A stretch of DNA of 8,979 nucleotides from Calditrichaceae bacterium (lineage in GTDB: Bacteria; Calditrichota; Calditrichia; Calditrichales; Calditrichaceae), in contig JANTFQ010000073.1 in NCBI GenBank assembly GCA_024763405.1, forward strand, positions 1 to 8,979, written 5' to 3'. Numbering within the stretch: the first letter of the stretch is position 1; every line of letters begins with the position of its first letter. Positions 1-6,635 of the stretch are shown here, one piece after another. The notes under the pieces were generated by a model. It saw only the letters and a program-made list of their open reading frames with translations. It did not search any database and was not told the origin of the DNA. Both the position numbers and the translations under genes were made by a program.

Positions 1-737
1 CCGATTCTTGCACCACAGGCCGAATAACGTTTGGAGACGCTGTCCAGCATAATAGCGCGGTCATCCAGTCCCTTCATATGCATTACGGATGTATGGGTTT
101 TGCCATCATATAAAAACTCACGGTACACTTCGTCGGATAAAATGTATAAATCGTGATCGAGGGCCAATTGCCGCAGGGCCTGTAATTCGTCTTCGGAATA
201 GACGTAGCCGGTAGGATTGTTGGGATTGCAAATCATGATGGCGCGGGTTTTGGGTGTAATCTTTTCGGCAATGGATGCGATGGCCGGAAGCTGGAAATCA
301 TTTTCAATGCTGGAAGTGATGGGAACAATGTTCACTCCGGCTTCTGTAGCGAAGCCGTTATAATTGGTGTAAAAAGGCTCGGGAATAATAATCTCATCTC
401 CGGGATCACAGATGGCCATCAGCGTAAAAATAATAGCTTCGCTACCGCCGGTTGTAATAAGAATATCTTCGTAGTTAACATCAATATCAAACCGTGTGTA
501 ATAATCAACCAGCTTTTTACGCAAAGAGGTTAATCCTGCAGATGGGCCGTAGGCCAGTACCGGCATATCCAGGTTTTTAATGGGATTCATAAAAGAATCC
601 GGGGTTTTTATATCCGGCTGACCGATATTTAGATAATAAACGTGTTTGCCCTGCTCAACAGCTTTGTCGGCAAACGGCACTAAACGCCTGATGGGAGAAG
701 AAGGCATCTGGTTTCCGCGATTGGATAATATTTTCAT
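1..737 (-). CDS. Class I/II PLP-dependent aminotransferase, partial (N-terminal 245 residues)
   Basis: Pyridoxal-phosphate aminotransferase of fold type I, in the aspartate/aromatic aminotransferase superfamily; it would move an amino group between an amino acid and a 2-oxoacid in the cytoplasm. I translated it from the reverse complement: it starts MKILSNRGNQMPSSPIRRL, followed by LNIGQPDIKTP, AYGPSAGLTSLR, the cofactor-loop TTGGSEAI, NPNNPTG (residue that contacts PLP O3'), SDEVYREF (Asp pairing with the pyridine N) and SVSKRYSACGARIG, in which K236 is the Schiff-base lysine and the Arg after CGA is the phosphate-binding arginine. The reading frame is open to the window edge, so about 150 C-terminal residues, including the substrate-carboxylate Arg, are missing. 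The ATG at 737 is preceded by AAAAGGA at 745-751 with 7 nt spacing. No signal peptide is seen. The family and catalytic residues are certain; the substrate cannot be told from this part, so no symbol is given. Confidence 0.94.
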   Translation of the reverse strand, partial: MKILSNRGNQMPSSPIRRLVPFADKAVEQGKHVYYLNIGQPDIKTPDSFMNPIKNLDMPVLAYGPSAGLTSLRKKLVDYYTRFDIDVNYEDILITTGGSEAIIFTLMAICDPGDEIIIPEPFYTNYNGFATEAGVNIVPITSSIENDFQLPAIASIAEKITPKTRAIMICNPNNPTGYVYSEDELQALRQLALDHDLYILSDEVYREFLYDGKTHTSVMHMKGLDDRAIMLDSVSKRYSACGARI

Positions 738-778
738 TTGAGAGTCCTTTTCTAAATGTCTGTAAACAAAAGAACAAA

Positions 779-807
779 AAGTTACTACAATTAAATAATC
801 AGGTCAA
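779..807 (-). promoter_or_regulatory. Possible sigma-70-type promoter for the aminotransferase
   Basis: On the minus strand TTGACC (802-807) resembles a -35 box (5 of 6). A 17-nt spacer leads to TAACTT (779-784), a weak -10 (3 of 6). It lies between the terminator of the upstream small gene and the aminotransferase start, where an independent promoter is needed. The -10 match is poor, and the sigma-factor preferences of this organism are unknown. Confidence 0.25.
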
Positions 808-863
808 ATGCAGGATGGATTAAAGAGGTACAAAGACATGGAAAACGAAAGAAGTTCCTAAAT

Positions 864-886
864 AAAAAAAGGGGGCCAAAGCCCCC
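864..886 (-). terminator. Rho-independent terminator of the small exported protein gene
   Basis: Read on the minus strand: GGGGGC, loop TTTG, GCCCCC, then seven T. The 6-bp all-GC stem (871-876 with 881-886) and the T run (864-870) lie about 20 nt beyond the stop codon of the 906-1262 gene. It separates that gene from the aminotransferase downstream, so the two are probably separate transcription units. Confidence 0.9.
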
Positions 887-905
887 GTATTAAGTACCGC
901 TGTTT

Positions 906-1262
906 TTAAACAGTGTCCAGTAGATCTTCATCATCGCTGTCTTCCGGAGCGGAATGCAGTTTACGCTCTGCTTGTATTTTGTTCAGCTTTGAGGCCGCTC
1001 TTTCAAGGTTTTTCTGAAGCTCTGATAAATTGCGGGTCAGTTCTGCGTTTTTAGGATCGACCGCATTATTAGTATGTACATCCAGAATATCCGCAACCTG
1101 GCTGATGTTTACAGTAAGCTGGTTTAGTTGTTCGCTCAATTGAACGAAAACGACATTATTTTTGTCTGCAACATTGGTATTATTCGAATCCTGTGCTTGC
1201 CCCGGAGTAGCCGTGAGTGTAAAAAAACCGGCAACAATTAATGATAAAAATAACTTCTTCAT
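906..1262 (-). CDS. Small exported coiled-coil protein of unknown function
   Basis: A 118-residue protein that I do not recognise. Residues 1-24 form a classic Sec signal peptide: MKKLF, a hydrophobic core LSLIVAGFFTLTA, then a cleavage site after GQA or AQ. There is no lipobox cysteine. The mature part (about 94 residues) is polar and has no cysteine. It contains two stretches with leucine/isoleucine heptad spacing (around FVQLSEQLNQLTVNISQVAD and LTRNLSELQKNLERAASKLN), so helical coiled-coil or bundle structure is likely. The C-terminus is strongly acidic (EDSDDEDLLDTV). The ATG at 1262 has a strong AAGGAG (1270-1275) with 7 nt spacing, and a clear terminator follows the stop, so I take the gene as real although it is short. 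A periplasmic or surface-associated oligomeric protein is the most that can be inferred; no function is assigned. Confidence 0.82.
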   Translation of the reverse strand: MKKLFLSLIVAGFFTLTATPGQAQDSNNTNVADKNNVVFVQLSEQLNQLTVNISQVADILDVHTNNAVDPKNAELTRNLSELQKNLERAASKLNKIQAERKLHSAPEDSDDEDLLDTV

Positions 1263-1309
1263 AATACATCTCCTTAAATAAATTTTTGTTTTGTATTCGT
1301 TTGTTTGAA

Positions 1310-1338
1310 AGTATACTGAAACAGAAATGGTTTGTTGA
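1310..1338 (-). promoter_or_regulatory. Possible promoter of the small exported protein gene
   Basis: On the minus strand TATACT (1310-1315) is a good -10 box. TCAACA (1333-1338), 17 nt upstream, matches a -35 at 4 of 6 positions. Transcription would start near 1303 and give a leader of about 40 nt ending in the AAGGAG site. The call rests on hexamer similarity alone. Confidence 0.35.
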
Positions 1339-1875
1339 TTTCACGAAATCCCGCCGCCGGGAACTTTTAACCCTTTCGTCTTTTCAGTTATACCGATATT
1401 CCCATTTGCAAACCAATTGCTGATTGGTATATTTAAAAATTCTGCTTAACCCCCTTTCCAGGCTCTTGATTTTTATTTTCTATATTTCAATCCTTGTGCC
1501 AAAAAAGAAAATTTTAATCTAACCTGAATGAAATAAAGGGGTTGAGGAAACAGGCTCATAATATCTAATAAAAAACAATCTGCTTAAAAATGTAGAATAG
1601 GAGAATATTCAACTACAGTATGCAGAATAATCAACAAAAACGTTGTACATAAAATGGATACTTTTCTAAAAAAAAATAAAGATTATTTCTGATAAAAATT
1701 AGCCGAACAAAAAATGCGTTTGGAAGGAAGGTAAGAAACAGATTCTTCCTAAGAATAAGAATTATTTTTAGGGAACCGTTAAAGTTGAGAAACAGTACAA
1801 TGGAATAACAAAAAAGGGAAAGCGGCAACTTCTTTAAAAATAAAAGATTACATTTTCCGGTATTTATAGTTTAAT

Positions 1876-1904
1876 TTGGCATATTTTTTGTGTAAATTGC
1901 TAAT
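1876..1904 (+). promoter_or_regulatory. Candidate nifJ promoter
   Basis: TTGGCA (1876-1881), a 17-nt spacer and GCTAAT (1899-1904) make a plausible sigma-70-type promoter about 80 nt before the nifJ start. The same DNA can also be read as a degenerate sigma-54 site: TTGGCAT (GG at 1878-1879) followed at the correct spacing by TTGT (1888-1891), but the expected GC of the -12 element is GT. Neither reading is strong; start-site mapping would decide. Confidence 0.3.
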
Positions 1905-1987
1905 TCTATTTAAAAGCGAATATTAGCCGAAGGCAAATAAAATTTAGTTTAATAAACCTTCACATAGATAACCAGAAGGAGTTTTTT

Positions 1988-4900
1988 ATGGAACGAAAAA
2001 TGGTCACCATAGATGGAAATGAAGCGGCAGCGTATGTTGCCCACAAAATCAATGAAGTCATTGCCATTTATCCAATCACACCGTCGTCTCCTATGGGCGA
2101 ACATTCCGATGAATATTCCGCTAAAGGAGAAAAAAATATCTGGGGAACCATTCCCAGTGTAACCGAAATGCAGAGCGAGGGCGGTGCTTCCGGCGCGGTT
2201 CACGGCGCTCTTCAGGCCGGTGCGCTCACTACAACTTTCACCGCATCTCAGGGTTTGCTTTTAATGATTCCCAATATGTATAAAATTGCCGGTGAATTAA
2301 CCTCCACCGTATTTCATGTGTCCGCCCGTTCAATCGCTGCCCAGGCGCTTTCCATTTTTGGCGACCATAGCGATGTAATGGCTGTGCGCAGTACCGGCTT
2401 TGGCATGCTGGCCAGTAACTCGGTTCAGGAAGTCATGGATTTTGCGCTTATTTCCCAGGCGGCTACATTGGAATCGCGTGTTCCTTTTGTACATTTTTTT
2501 GATGGCTTTCGTACCTCGCATGAGGTGATGAAAGTGGAACAACTGACCCGTGAAGATATGAAAGCGATGATCGATGACGAACTGGTGATTGCACATCGTA
2601 AACGCGGATTAAATCCGGAACACCCGGTTTTGCGCGGAACGGCTCAGAACCCGGATGTGTTCTTTCAGGGGCGTGAAACCGTAAATCCGTATTATGAAAA
2701 AGCACCGGAAATCGTACAGAAAGCCATGGATAAATTTGCCGGCATCGTTGGCCGTCAGTATCATCTGTTTGATTATGTGGGCCATCCCGAAGCCGAACGT
2801 GTTTTGGTCCTGATGGGTTCCGGAGCGGAAGCGGTTGAAGAAACCATAAATTATCTCGTTGCACAGGGTGAAAAAGTTGGCGCCATTAAAGTACGTCTTT
2901 ATCGTCCTTTTTCAGTAAAAGATTTTGTGGCGGCATTCCCGAAAACTACCAAAGCGGTATCCGTTTTAGATCGTACCAAAGAACCGGGTGCGGCCGGCGA
3001 ACCGTTGTATCAGGACACCGTTACAGCCTTCACCGAACTGGTAGCCGAAGGTAAATTACCGTTTGCGTTTCCTAAAGTAGTTGGCGGCCGTTATGGTCTT
3101 TCTTCCAAAGAATTTACCCCCGGAATGATAAAGGCGGTATTGGATGAATTGAGTAAAGAAACGCCGAAAAATCATTTTACCATCGGTATTCATGACGATG
3201 TAAGCAATACCAGTCTGGAATGGGATGCGTCCTTCTCCACCGAAGGTGATAAAGTGGTGCGCGGTATGTTCTACGGTTTAGGTTCGGATGGAACGGTTGG
3301 AGCGAACAAAAATTCAATTAAAATTATCGGTACCGAGACAAACGACTATGCGCAGGGCTATTTTGTGTATGATTCAAAAAAGTCAGGTTCGATGACGATT
3401 TCACATTTACGGTTTGGCCCGGAAAAAATTCATTCCAGCTACCTGATTACAAAGGCAAATTTTATCGCCGTGCATTCCTTCGTCTTTTTGGAATTTATGC
3501 ATATCCTGGAAAATGCAGATCAGGGCGCCACATTTCTGTTGAACTCTCCGTATCCCAAAGACGAAGTATGGGGGAAATTACCACGCGATGTACAAAAACA
3601 AATTGTTGATAAAAACATTAAGTTTTATGTAATCGATGCCTATGCCGTTGCCAAAGATACCGGTATGGGTGCCCGAATTAATACGATTATGCAGACCTGC
3701 TTTTTCGCAATTTCGGGTGTTTTACCTAAAGACGAAGCGATTGCAAAAATCAAGGGTGCAATTGAAAAGACTTATGGTAAAAAGGGTGAAAAGATTGTTC
3801 AGATGAACTTTAATGCGGTTGATCAAACGCTGGCCAACCTGTATGAAATCGACGTACCGAACGAAGTAACAAGCCAAATTGAAATGTTGGCGCCGGTTCC
3901 GAAAGAAGCGCCTGACTTCGTTCAGGATGTTACGGCGATGTTGATTGCCGGAAAAGGCGATGATCTTCCGGTTAGCAAAATGCCGGCCGACGGTACCTGG
4001 CCGACCGGGACGACCCAATATGAAAAACGTAATGTAGGCCTGGAAGTGCCGGTTTGGGAAGAAGACCTGTGTATCCAGTGTAATAAATGTGTTGCGGTTT
4101 GTCCGCATGCCGTTATCCGGGCAAAGGTTTATGACGAAGGTCTTCTTGATGGAGCGCCGGAAACTTTCAAATCGACGAAAGTTCGCGGCCGTGATTTTCC
4201 GGAAAACACACAATACACTATTCAGGTAGCGGTAGAAGATTGTACCGGCTGCGAACTCTGTGTAGAAGTTTGCCCGGCTAAGAGCAAAACCGAACCGGGT
4301 AAAAAAGCCATCAATATGGCTCCGCAAATTCCATTGCGTGAAACCGAACGGAAAAACTGGAATTTCTTCCTCGATATTCCGGAATTTGATCGTCGCCAGT
4401 TAAAAATCGAAACGATTAAGGGTTCACAGTTCCTGCAGCCTTTGTTCGAGTTTTCGGGCGCTTGCCCGGGTTGCGGCGAAACACCGTACATCAAACTGGC
4501 CACACAGCTCTTTGGTGATCGTATGGTTGTGGCCAATGCCACCGGCTGTTCTTCCATTTATGGCGGGAACCTGCCCACAACGCCCTGGGCGAAAAACAAT
4601 GACGGACGCGGTCCGGCCTGGTCTAATTCATTGTTTGAAGATAATGCCGAATTTGGTCTGGGTTTTCGTCTTACCATCGATAAACAAACCGAACAGGCAC
4701 GTGAACTATTAGAAGGTATGCGAAATGAAGTTGGTACCGAATTAGCGGATGCTATTTTAAATGCCGATCAGCATGACGAAGCCGATATTTCCGATCAGCG
4801 GGATCGTATTATTGAGTTGGAAAAAATACTGGCCGGTATGTCCTCCTCCGAGGCCAAACATCTGGCAAGTCTGGCTGAATACCTTGTGAAAAAGAGTGTC

Positions 4901-5548
4901 TGGATTATGGGCGGCGACGGCTGGGCGTATGATATTGGTTATGGCGGTTTGGACCATGTGCTTGCTTCCGGGAAGAATGTAAACATTCTGGTTTTGGATA
5001 CGGAAGTCTATTCCAATACCGGCGGTCAGATGTCGAAAGCTACGCCAACCGGCGCGGTTGCCAAATTCGCTGCCAGCGGAAAACCATTGGGTAAAAAAGA
5101 TTTGGGTATGTTAGCCATGGCTTATGGCAATGTGTATGTGGCGCAAGTCGCAATGGGTTCCAATGATACACAGACCGTCAAGGCTTTTATTGAGGCCGAG
5201 CGCTATGACGGCCCGTCTATTATCATTGCATACAGTCATTGTATTGCCCATGGTTATAATCTTAAAGACGGGATGAAGCATCAAAAACTGGCGGTTGATT
5301 CCGGAATCTGGCAGATGTATCGCTTTAACCCGGAAGCGGAAAAAGAAGGAAAAAATCCGCTGCGTCTGGACTATAAAGAACCGAAGATTCCGGTATCCGA
5401 TTACATGAATACCGAAACCCGTTTCAATATGGTGAATAAAATGAACCCTGAGGCGGCAAAGGAATTTATTGCGCATGCACAGGAACAGGCAGATAAACGT
5501 TGGAAAAAATATTCGCATCTGGCTGGAATGGAAGCTTCGGAAAAATAG
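1988..5548 (+). CDS. nifJ: Pyruvate:ferredoxin (flavodoxin) oxidoreductase, single-chain
   Basis: Cytoplasmic PFOR catalysing pyruvate + CoA + oxidised ferredoxin/flavodoxin <-> acetyl-CoA + CO2 + reduced carrier. Its 1186 residues match the usual length of the homodimeric fused form (about 1170-1200). Domain order is complete: N-terminal pyrimidine-binding domain (YPITPSS near residue 30, TEMQSEGGASG, HVSARSIAAQALSIFGDHSD, GFRTSHE); domain II and gamma domain to about 670; EKR motif just before the ferredoxin insert; two 4Fe-4S motifs (C695, C698, C701, C705 and C752, C755, C758, C762); then the TPP domain with GDGWAYDIGYGGLDH (GDG at 976-978) and DTEVYSNTGGQ (1004-1014). The proximal cluster ligands C826, C829, C854 and C1085 are all present, so all three clusters and TPP should be bound. 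AAGGAG at 1976-1981 sits 6 nt before the ATG. A terminator follows directly. No frameshift or missing catalytic residue was seen. Confidence 0.98.
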   Translation: MERKMVTIDGNEAAAYVAHKINEVIAIYPITPSSPMGEHSDEYSAKGEKNIWGTIPSVTEMQSEGGASGAVHGALQAGALTTTFTASQGLLLMIPNMYKIAGELTSTVFHVSARSIAAQALSIFGDHSDVMAVRSTGFGMLASNSVQEVMDFALISQAATLESRVPFVHFFDGFRTSHEVMKVEQLTREDMKAMIDDELVIAHRKRGLNPEHPVLRGTAQNPDVFFQGRETVNPYYEKAPEIVQKAMDKFAGIVGRQYHLFDYVGHPEAERVLVLMGSGAEAVEETINYLVAQGEKVGAIKVRLYRPFSVKDFVAAFPKTTKAVSVLDRTKEPGAAGEPLYQDTVTAFTELVAEGKLPFAFPKVVGGRYGLSSKEFTPGMIKAVLDELSKETPKNHFTIGIHDDVSNTSLEWDASFSTEGDKVVRGMFYGLGSDGTVGANKNSIKIIGTETNDYAQGYFVYDSKKSGSMTISHLRFGPEKIHSSYLITKANFIAVHSFVFLEFMHILENADQGATFLLNSPYPKDEVWGKLPRDVQKQIVDKNIKFYVIDAYAVAKDTGMGARINTIMQTCFFAISGVLPKDEAIAKIKGAIEKTYGKKGEKIVQMNFNAVDQTLANLYEIDVPNEVTSQIEMLAPVPKEAPDFVQDVTAMLIAGKGDDLPVSKMPADGTWPTGTTQYEKRNVGLEVPVWEEDLCIQCNKCVAVCPHAVIRAKVYDEGLLDGAPETFKSTKVRGRDFPENTQYTIQVAVEDCTGCELCVEVCPAKSKTEPGKKAINMAPQIPLRETERKNWNFFLDIPEFDRRQLKIETIKGSQFLQPLFEFSGACPGCGETPYIKLATQLFGDRMVVANATGCSSIYGGNLPTTPWAKNNDGRGPAWSNSLFEDNAEFGLGFRLTIDKQTEQARELLEGMRNEVGTELADAILNADQHDEADISDQRDRIIELEKILAGMSSSEAKHLASLAEYLVKKSVWIMGGDGWAYDIGYGGLDHVLASGKNVNILVLDTEVYSNTGGQMSKATPTGAVAKFAASGKPLGKKDLGMLAMAYGNVYVAQVAMGSNDTQTVKAFIEAERYDGPSIIIAYSHCIAHGYNLKDGMKHQKLAVDSGIWQMYRFNPEAEKEGKNPLRLDYKEPKIPVSDYMNTETRFNMVNKMNPEAAKEFIAHAQEQADKRWKKYSHLAGMEASEK

Positions 5549-5558
5549 TTATAATTGG

Positions 5559-5595
5559 CAAACCGGGTTTATAAAACCCGGTTTGTTTTATATTT
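5559..5595 (+). terminator. Terminator after nifJ
   Basis: A perfect 12-bp stem (CAAACCGGGTTT at 5559-5570 with AAACCCGGTTTG at 5574-5585) with a 3-nt ATA loop is followed by TTTTATATTT. It begins 11 nt after the nifJ stop and ends one base before the next gene's Shine-Dalgarno. The T tract is interrupted, so read-through into the downstream gene is possible and the element could act as a partial terminator that sets the ratio of the two products. Confidence 0.85.
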
Positions 5596-5601
5596 AGGAG
5601 G
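5596..5601 (+). promoter_or_regulatory. Ribosome binding site fixing the start of the DHOD-like gene
   Basis: A full AGGAGG lies 7 nt before the ATG at 5609. It rules out the in-frame upstream TTG at 5555, whose 18 extra codons would be read through the terminator hairpin and whose product would not match the family N-terminus (MDLKTKYLGIELKNP). Confidence 0.88.
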
Positions 5602-5608
5602 ATTAGCG

Positions 5609-6601
5609 ATGGATTTAAAAACTAAATATTTAGGAATAGAATTAAAAAACCCCATTGTTCCTTCCGCATCACCTCTTTCTGCTCATGTGGACACAGTGAA
5701 AGAAATGGAAGCGAATGGTGCATCGGCAGTAATTATGTATTCTTTGTTCGAGGAGCAAATTTTACAGGAAGCCGAAGCATTGGATGCCTATCTGATGCAG
5801 GGAGCAAACTCTTTTGCAGAAGCGCTTAGTTATTTCCCTGAACCGGACACTTTTGAGAATAAAGATGCCGAAGAATATTTGAATCAGGTTTCTAAATTAA
5901 AAGCAGCGGTTGATATACCGGTAATTGGTAGTTTAAATGGCGTCTCGGCTGGTGGCTGGATGGATTATGCACAAAAAATTGAACAGGCCGGGGCAGATGC
6001 TTTAGAATTAAATATTTACTATATCCCCACAGACCCGGCAAAAACCGCAACAGATATCGAAAATATGTATGTGGAAGATTTAAAAACGGTTAAAAGCAAA
6101 GTTAAAATTCCGGTGGCTGTTAAATTGAGCCCTTATTTTAGCGCATTTGCCAATATGGCCAAAAAATTAGATGATGCCGGTGCTGATGGACTGGTCTTAT
6201 TTAACCGGTTTTACCAACCGGATATTGATTTGGAAGAGCTGGAAGTTAAGGCGGATCTCGAATTAAGCCGCCCGTACGATCTGCGTTTGCCGTTACGCTG
6301 GATCGCTATTTTACATCCTATCATTAAAGCCAGCCTCGCCGCCTCCAGCGGAATACATGGGGCAGAGGATGTGCTGAAAGCTGTCATGGCCGGGTCGGAT
6401 ATCACCCAATTGGCTTCTGCACTTATTCAAAAAGGAAGCGGGCATATTAAAACAATTTTGCAGGATATGGAACGTTGGATGGAAGAGCATGAGTATGAAT
6501 CCATTGAACAGATGAAGGGAAGTATGTGTCATCAGACGGTTGCAGAACCTGCTGCTTATGAACGCGCTAATTACATGAAAGTTTTACAAAGCCTTAGATA
6601 A
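5609..6601 (+). CDS. Dihydroorotate dehydrogenase-like FMN protein (not a true PyrD)
   Basis: A 330-residue TIM-barrel flavoprotein of the DHOD superfamily, of the kind annotated 'dihydroorotate dehydrogenase-like'. Supporting motifs are DLKTKYLGIELKNPIVPSASPLS at the N-terminus, PVIGSLNGVSAGGW (104-117), ALELNIYY (131-138), PVAVKLSPYF (168-177, with the FMN-contacting Lys at K172), LVLFNRF (195-201) and SSGIHGAEDVLKAVMAG (246-262), the phosphate-binding end of the barrel. In pyrimidine-pathway DHODs the ELN motif is followed by a loop (often SCPN) near the catalytic Cys or Ser; here it reads IYYIPTDP, with no Cys or Ser, so dihydroorotate oxidation is unlikely. The gene follows nifJ with 60 bp between and a terminator inside that gap. 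From family knowledge, such proteins recur beside PFOR genes; a redox role linked to ferredoxin or pyruvate metabolism is inference. Confidence 0.9.
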   Translation: MDLKTKYLGIELKNPIVPSASPLSAHVDTVKEMEANGASAVIMYSLFEEQILQEAEALDAYLMQGANSFAEALSYFPEPDTFENKDAEEYLNQVSKLKAAVDIPVIGSLNGVSAGGWMDYAQKIEQAGADALELNIYYIPTDPAKTATDIENMYVEDLKTVKSKVKIPVAVKLSPYFSAFANMAKKLDDAGADGLVLFNRFYQPDIDLEELEVKADLELSRPYDLRLPLRWIAILHPIIKASLAASSGIHGAEDVLKAVMAGSDITQLASALIQKGSGHIKTILQDMERWMEEHEYESIEQMKGSMCHQTVAEPAAYERANYMKVLQSLR

Positions 6602-6609
6602 AATAATGC

Positions 6610-6635
6610 GGGCCGGTTTTCCGGCCCTTTTTTTT
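6610..6635 (+). terminator. Terminator after the DHOD-like gene, abutting the next start codon
   Basis: Perfect 7-bp GC stem GGGCCGG (6610-6616) with CCGGCCC (6621-6627), TTTT loop, then eight T (6628-6635). It begins 8 nt after the DHOD-like stop codon. The last T is immediately followed by the ATG (6636) of the amidotransferase gene, which leaves no room for a separate leader. Confidence 0.92.

Larger units (their letters stand above)
1263..1987. other. AT-rich divergent intergenic region, no convincing gene
   Basis: This is a 725-bp gap between the minus-strand small gene and plus-strand nifJ. It is strongly AT-rich, with many A and T runs, and I find no ORF with a credible start and ribosome binding site. 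It should hold both divergent promoters. Small structures seen are an inverted repeat ACCAAT-TGCTG-ATTGGT (1412-1428), a short inverted repeat GATTT-CACG-AAATC (1337-1350), a near-inverted pair AACCCCCTTT (1448-1457) and AAAGGGGTT (1535-1543), the palindrome GAATATTC (1603-1610), and a 10-bp direct repeat ATTAGCCGAA at 1698-1707 and 1922-1931. No tRNA or known RNA family was recognised. Confidence 0.6.

Noticed and set aside
1631..1828. Minus-strand 65-residue hydrophobic ORF in the intergenic region
   Set aside because: It starts at a TTG without a ribosome binding site. The Phe/Leu/Ile-rich product is what AT-rich DNA encodes by chance, and no family pattern is seen.
2463..2864. Minus-strand 133-residue ORF inside nifJ
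   Set aside because: Shadow of the nifJ N-terminal domain; no start signal and no recognisable motif.
3722..4327. Minus-strand 201-residue ORF inside nifJ
   Set aside because: It is antisense to highly conserved nifJ codons (including both ferredoxin motifs), has no ribosome binding site, and its Arg/Phe/Asn-rich composition is typical of an antisense shadow.
5111..5518. Minus-strand 135-residue ORF inside the nifJ 3' end
   Set aside because: It overlaps the conserved TPP domain and C-terminal tail of nifJ in antisense; Phe/Arg/His-rich shadow.
5555..5608. In-frame TTG extension of the DHOD-like protein by 18 residues
   Set aside because: It is encoded by the nifJ terminator hairpin and has no ribosome site; AGGAGG clearly serves the ATG at 5609.
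5609..6601. True pyrD for pyrimidine synthesis
   Set aside because: The loop after the ELN motif lacks Cys or Ser, and the gene context is PFOR rather than pyrimidine genes.
6606..6635. In-frame ATG extension of the amidotransferase by ten residues
   Set aside because: It is encoded by the terminator stem, loop and T run, with no Shine-Dalgarno; MKPILIIK at 6636 fits the family start. Kept as an alternative because reinitiation 4 nt after the upstream stop is conceivable.
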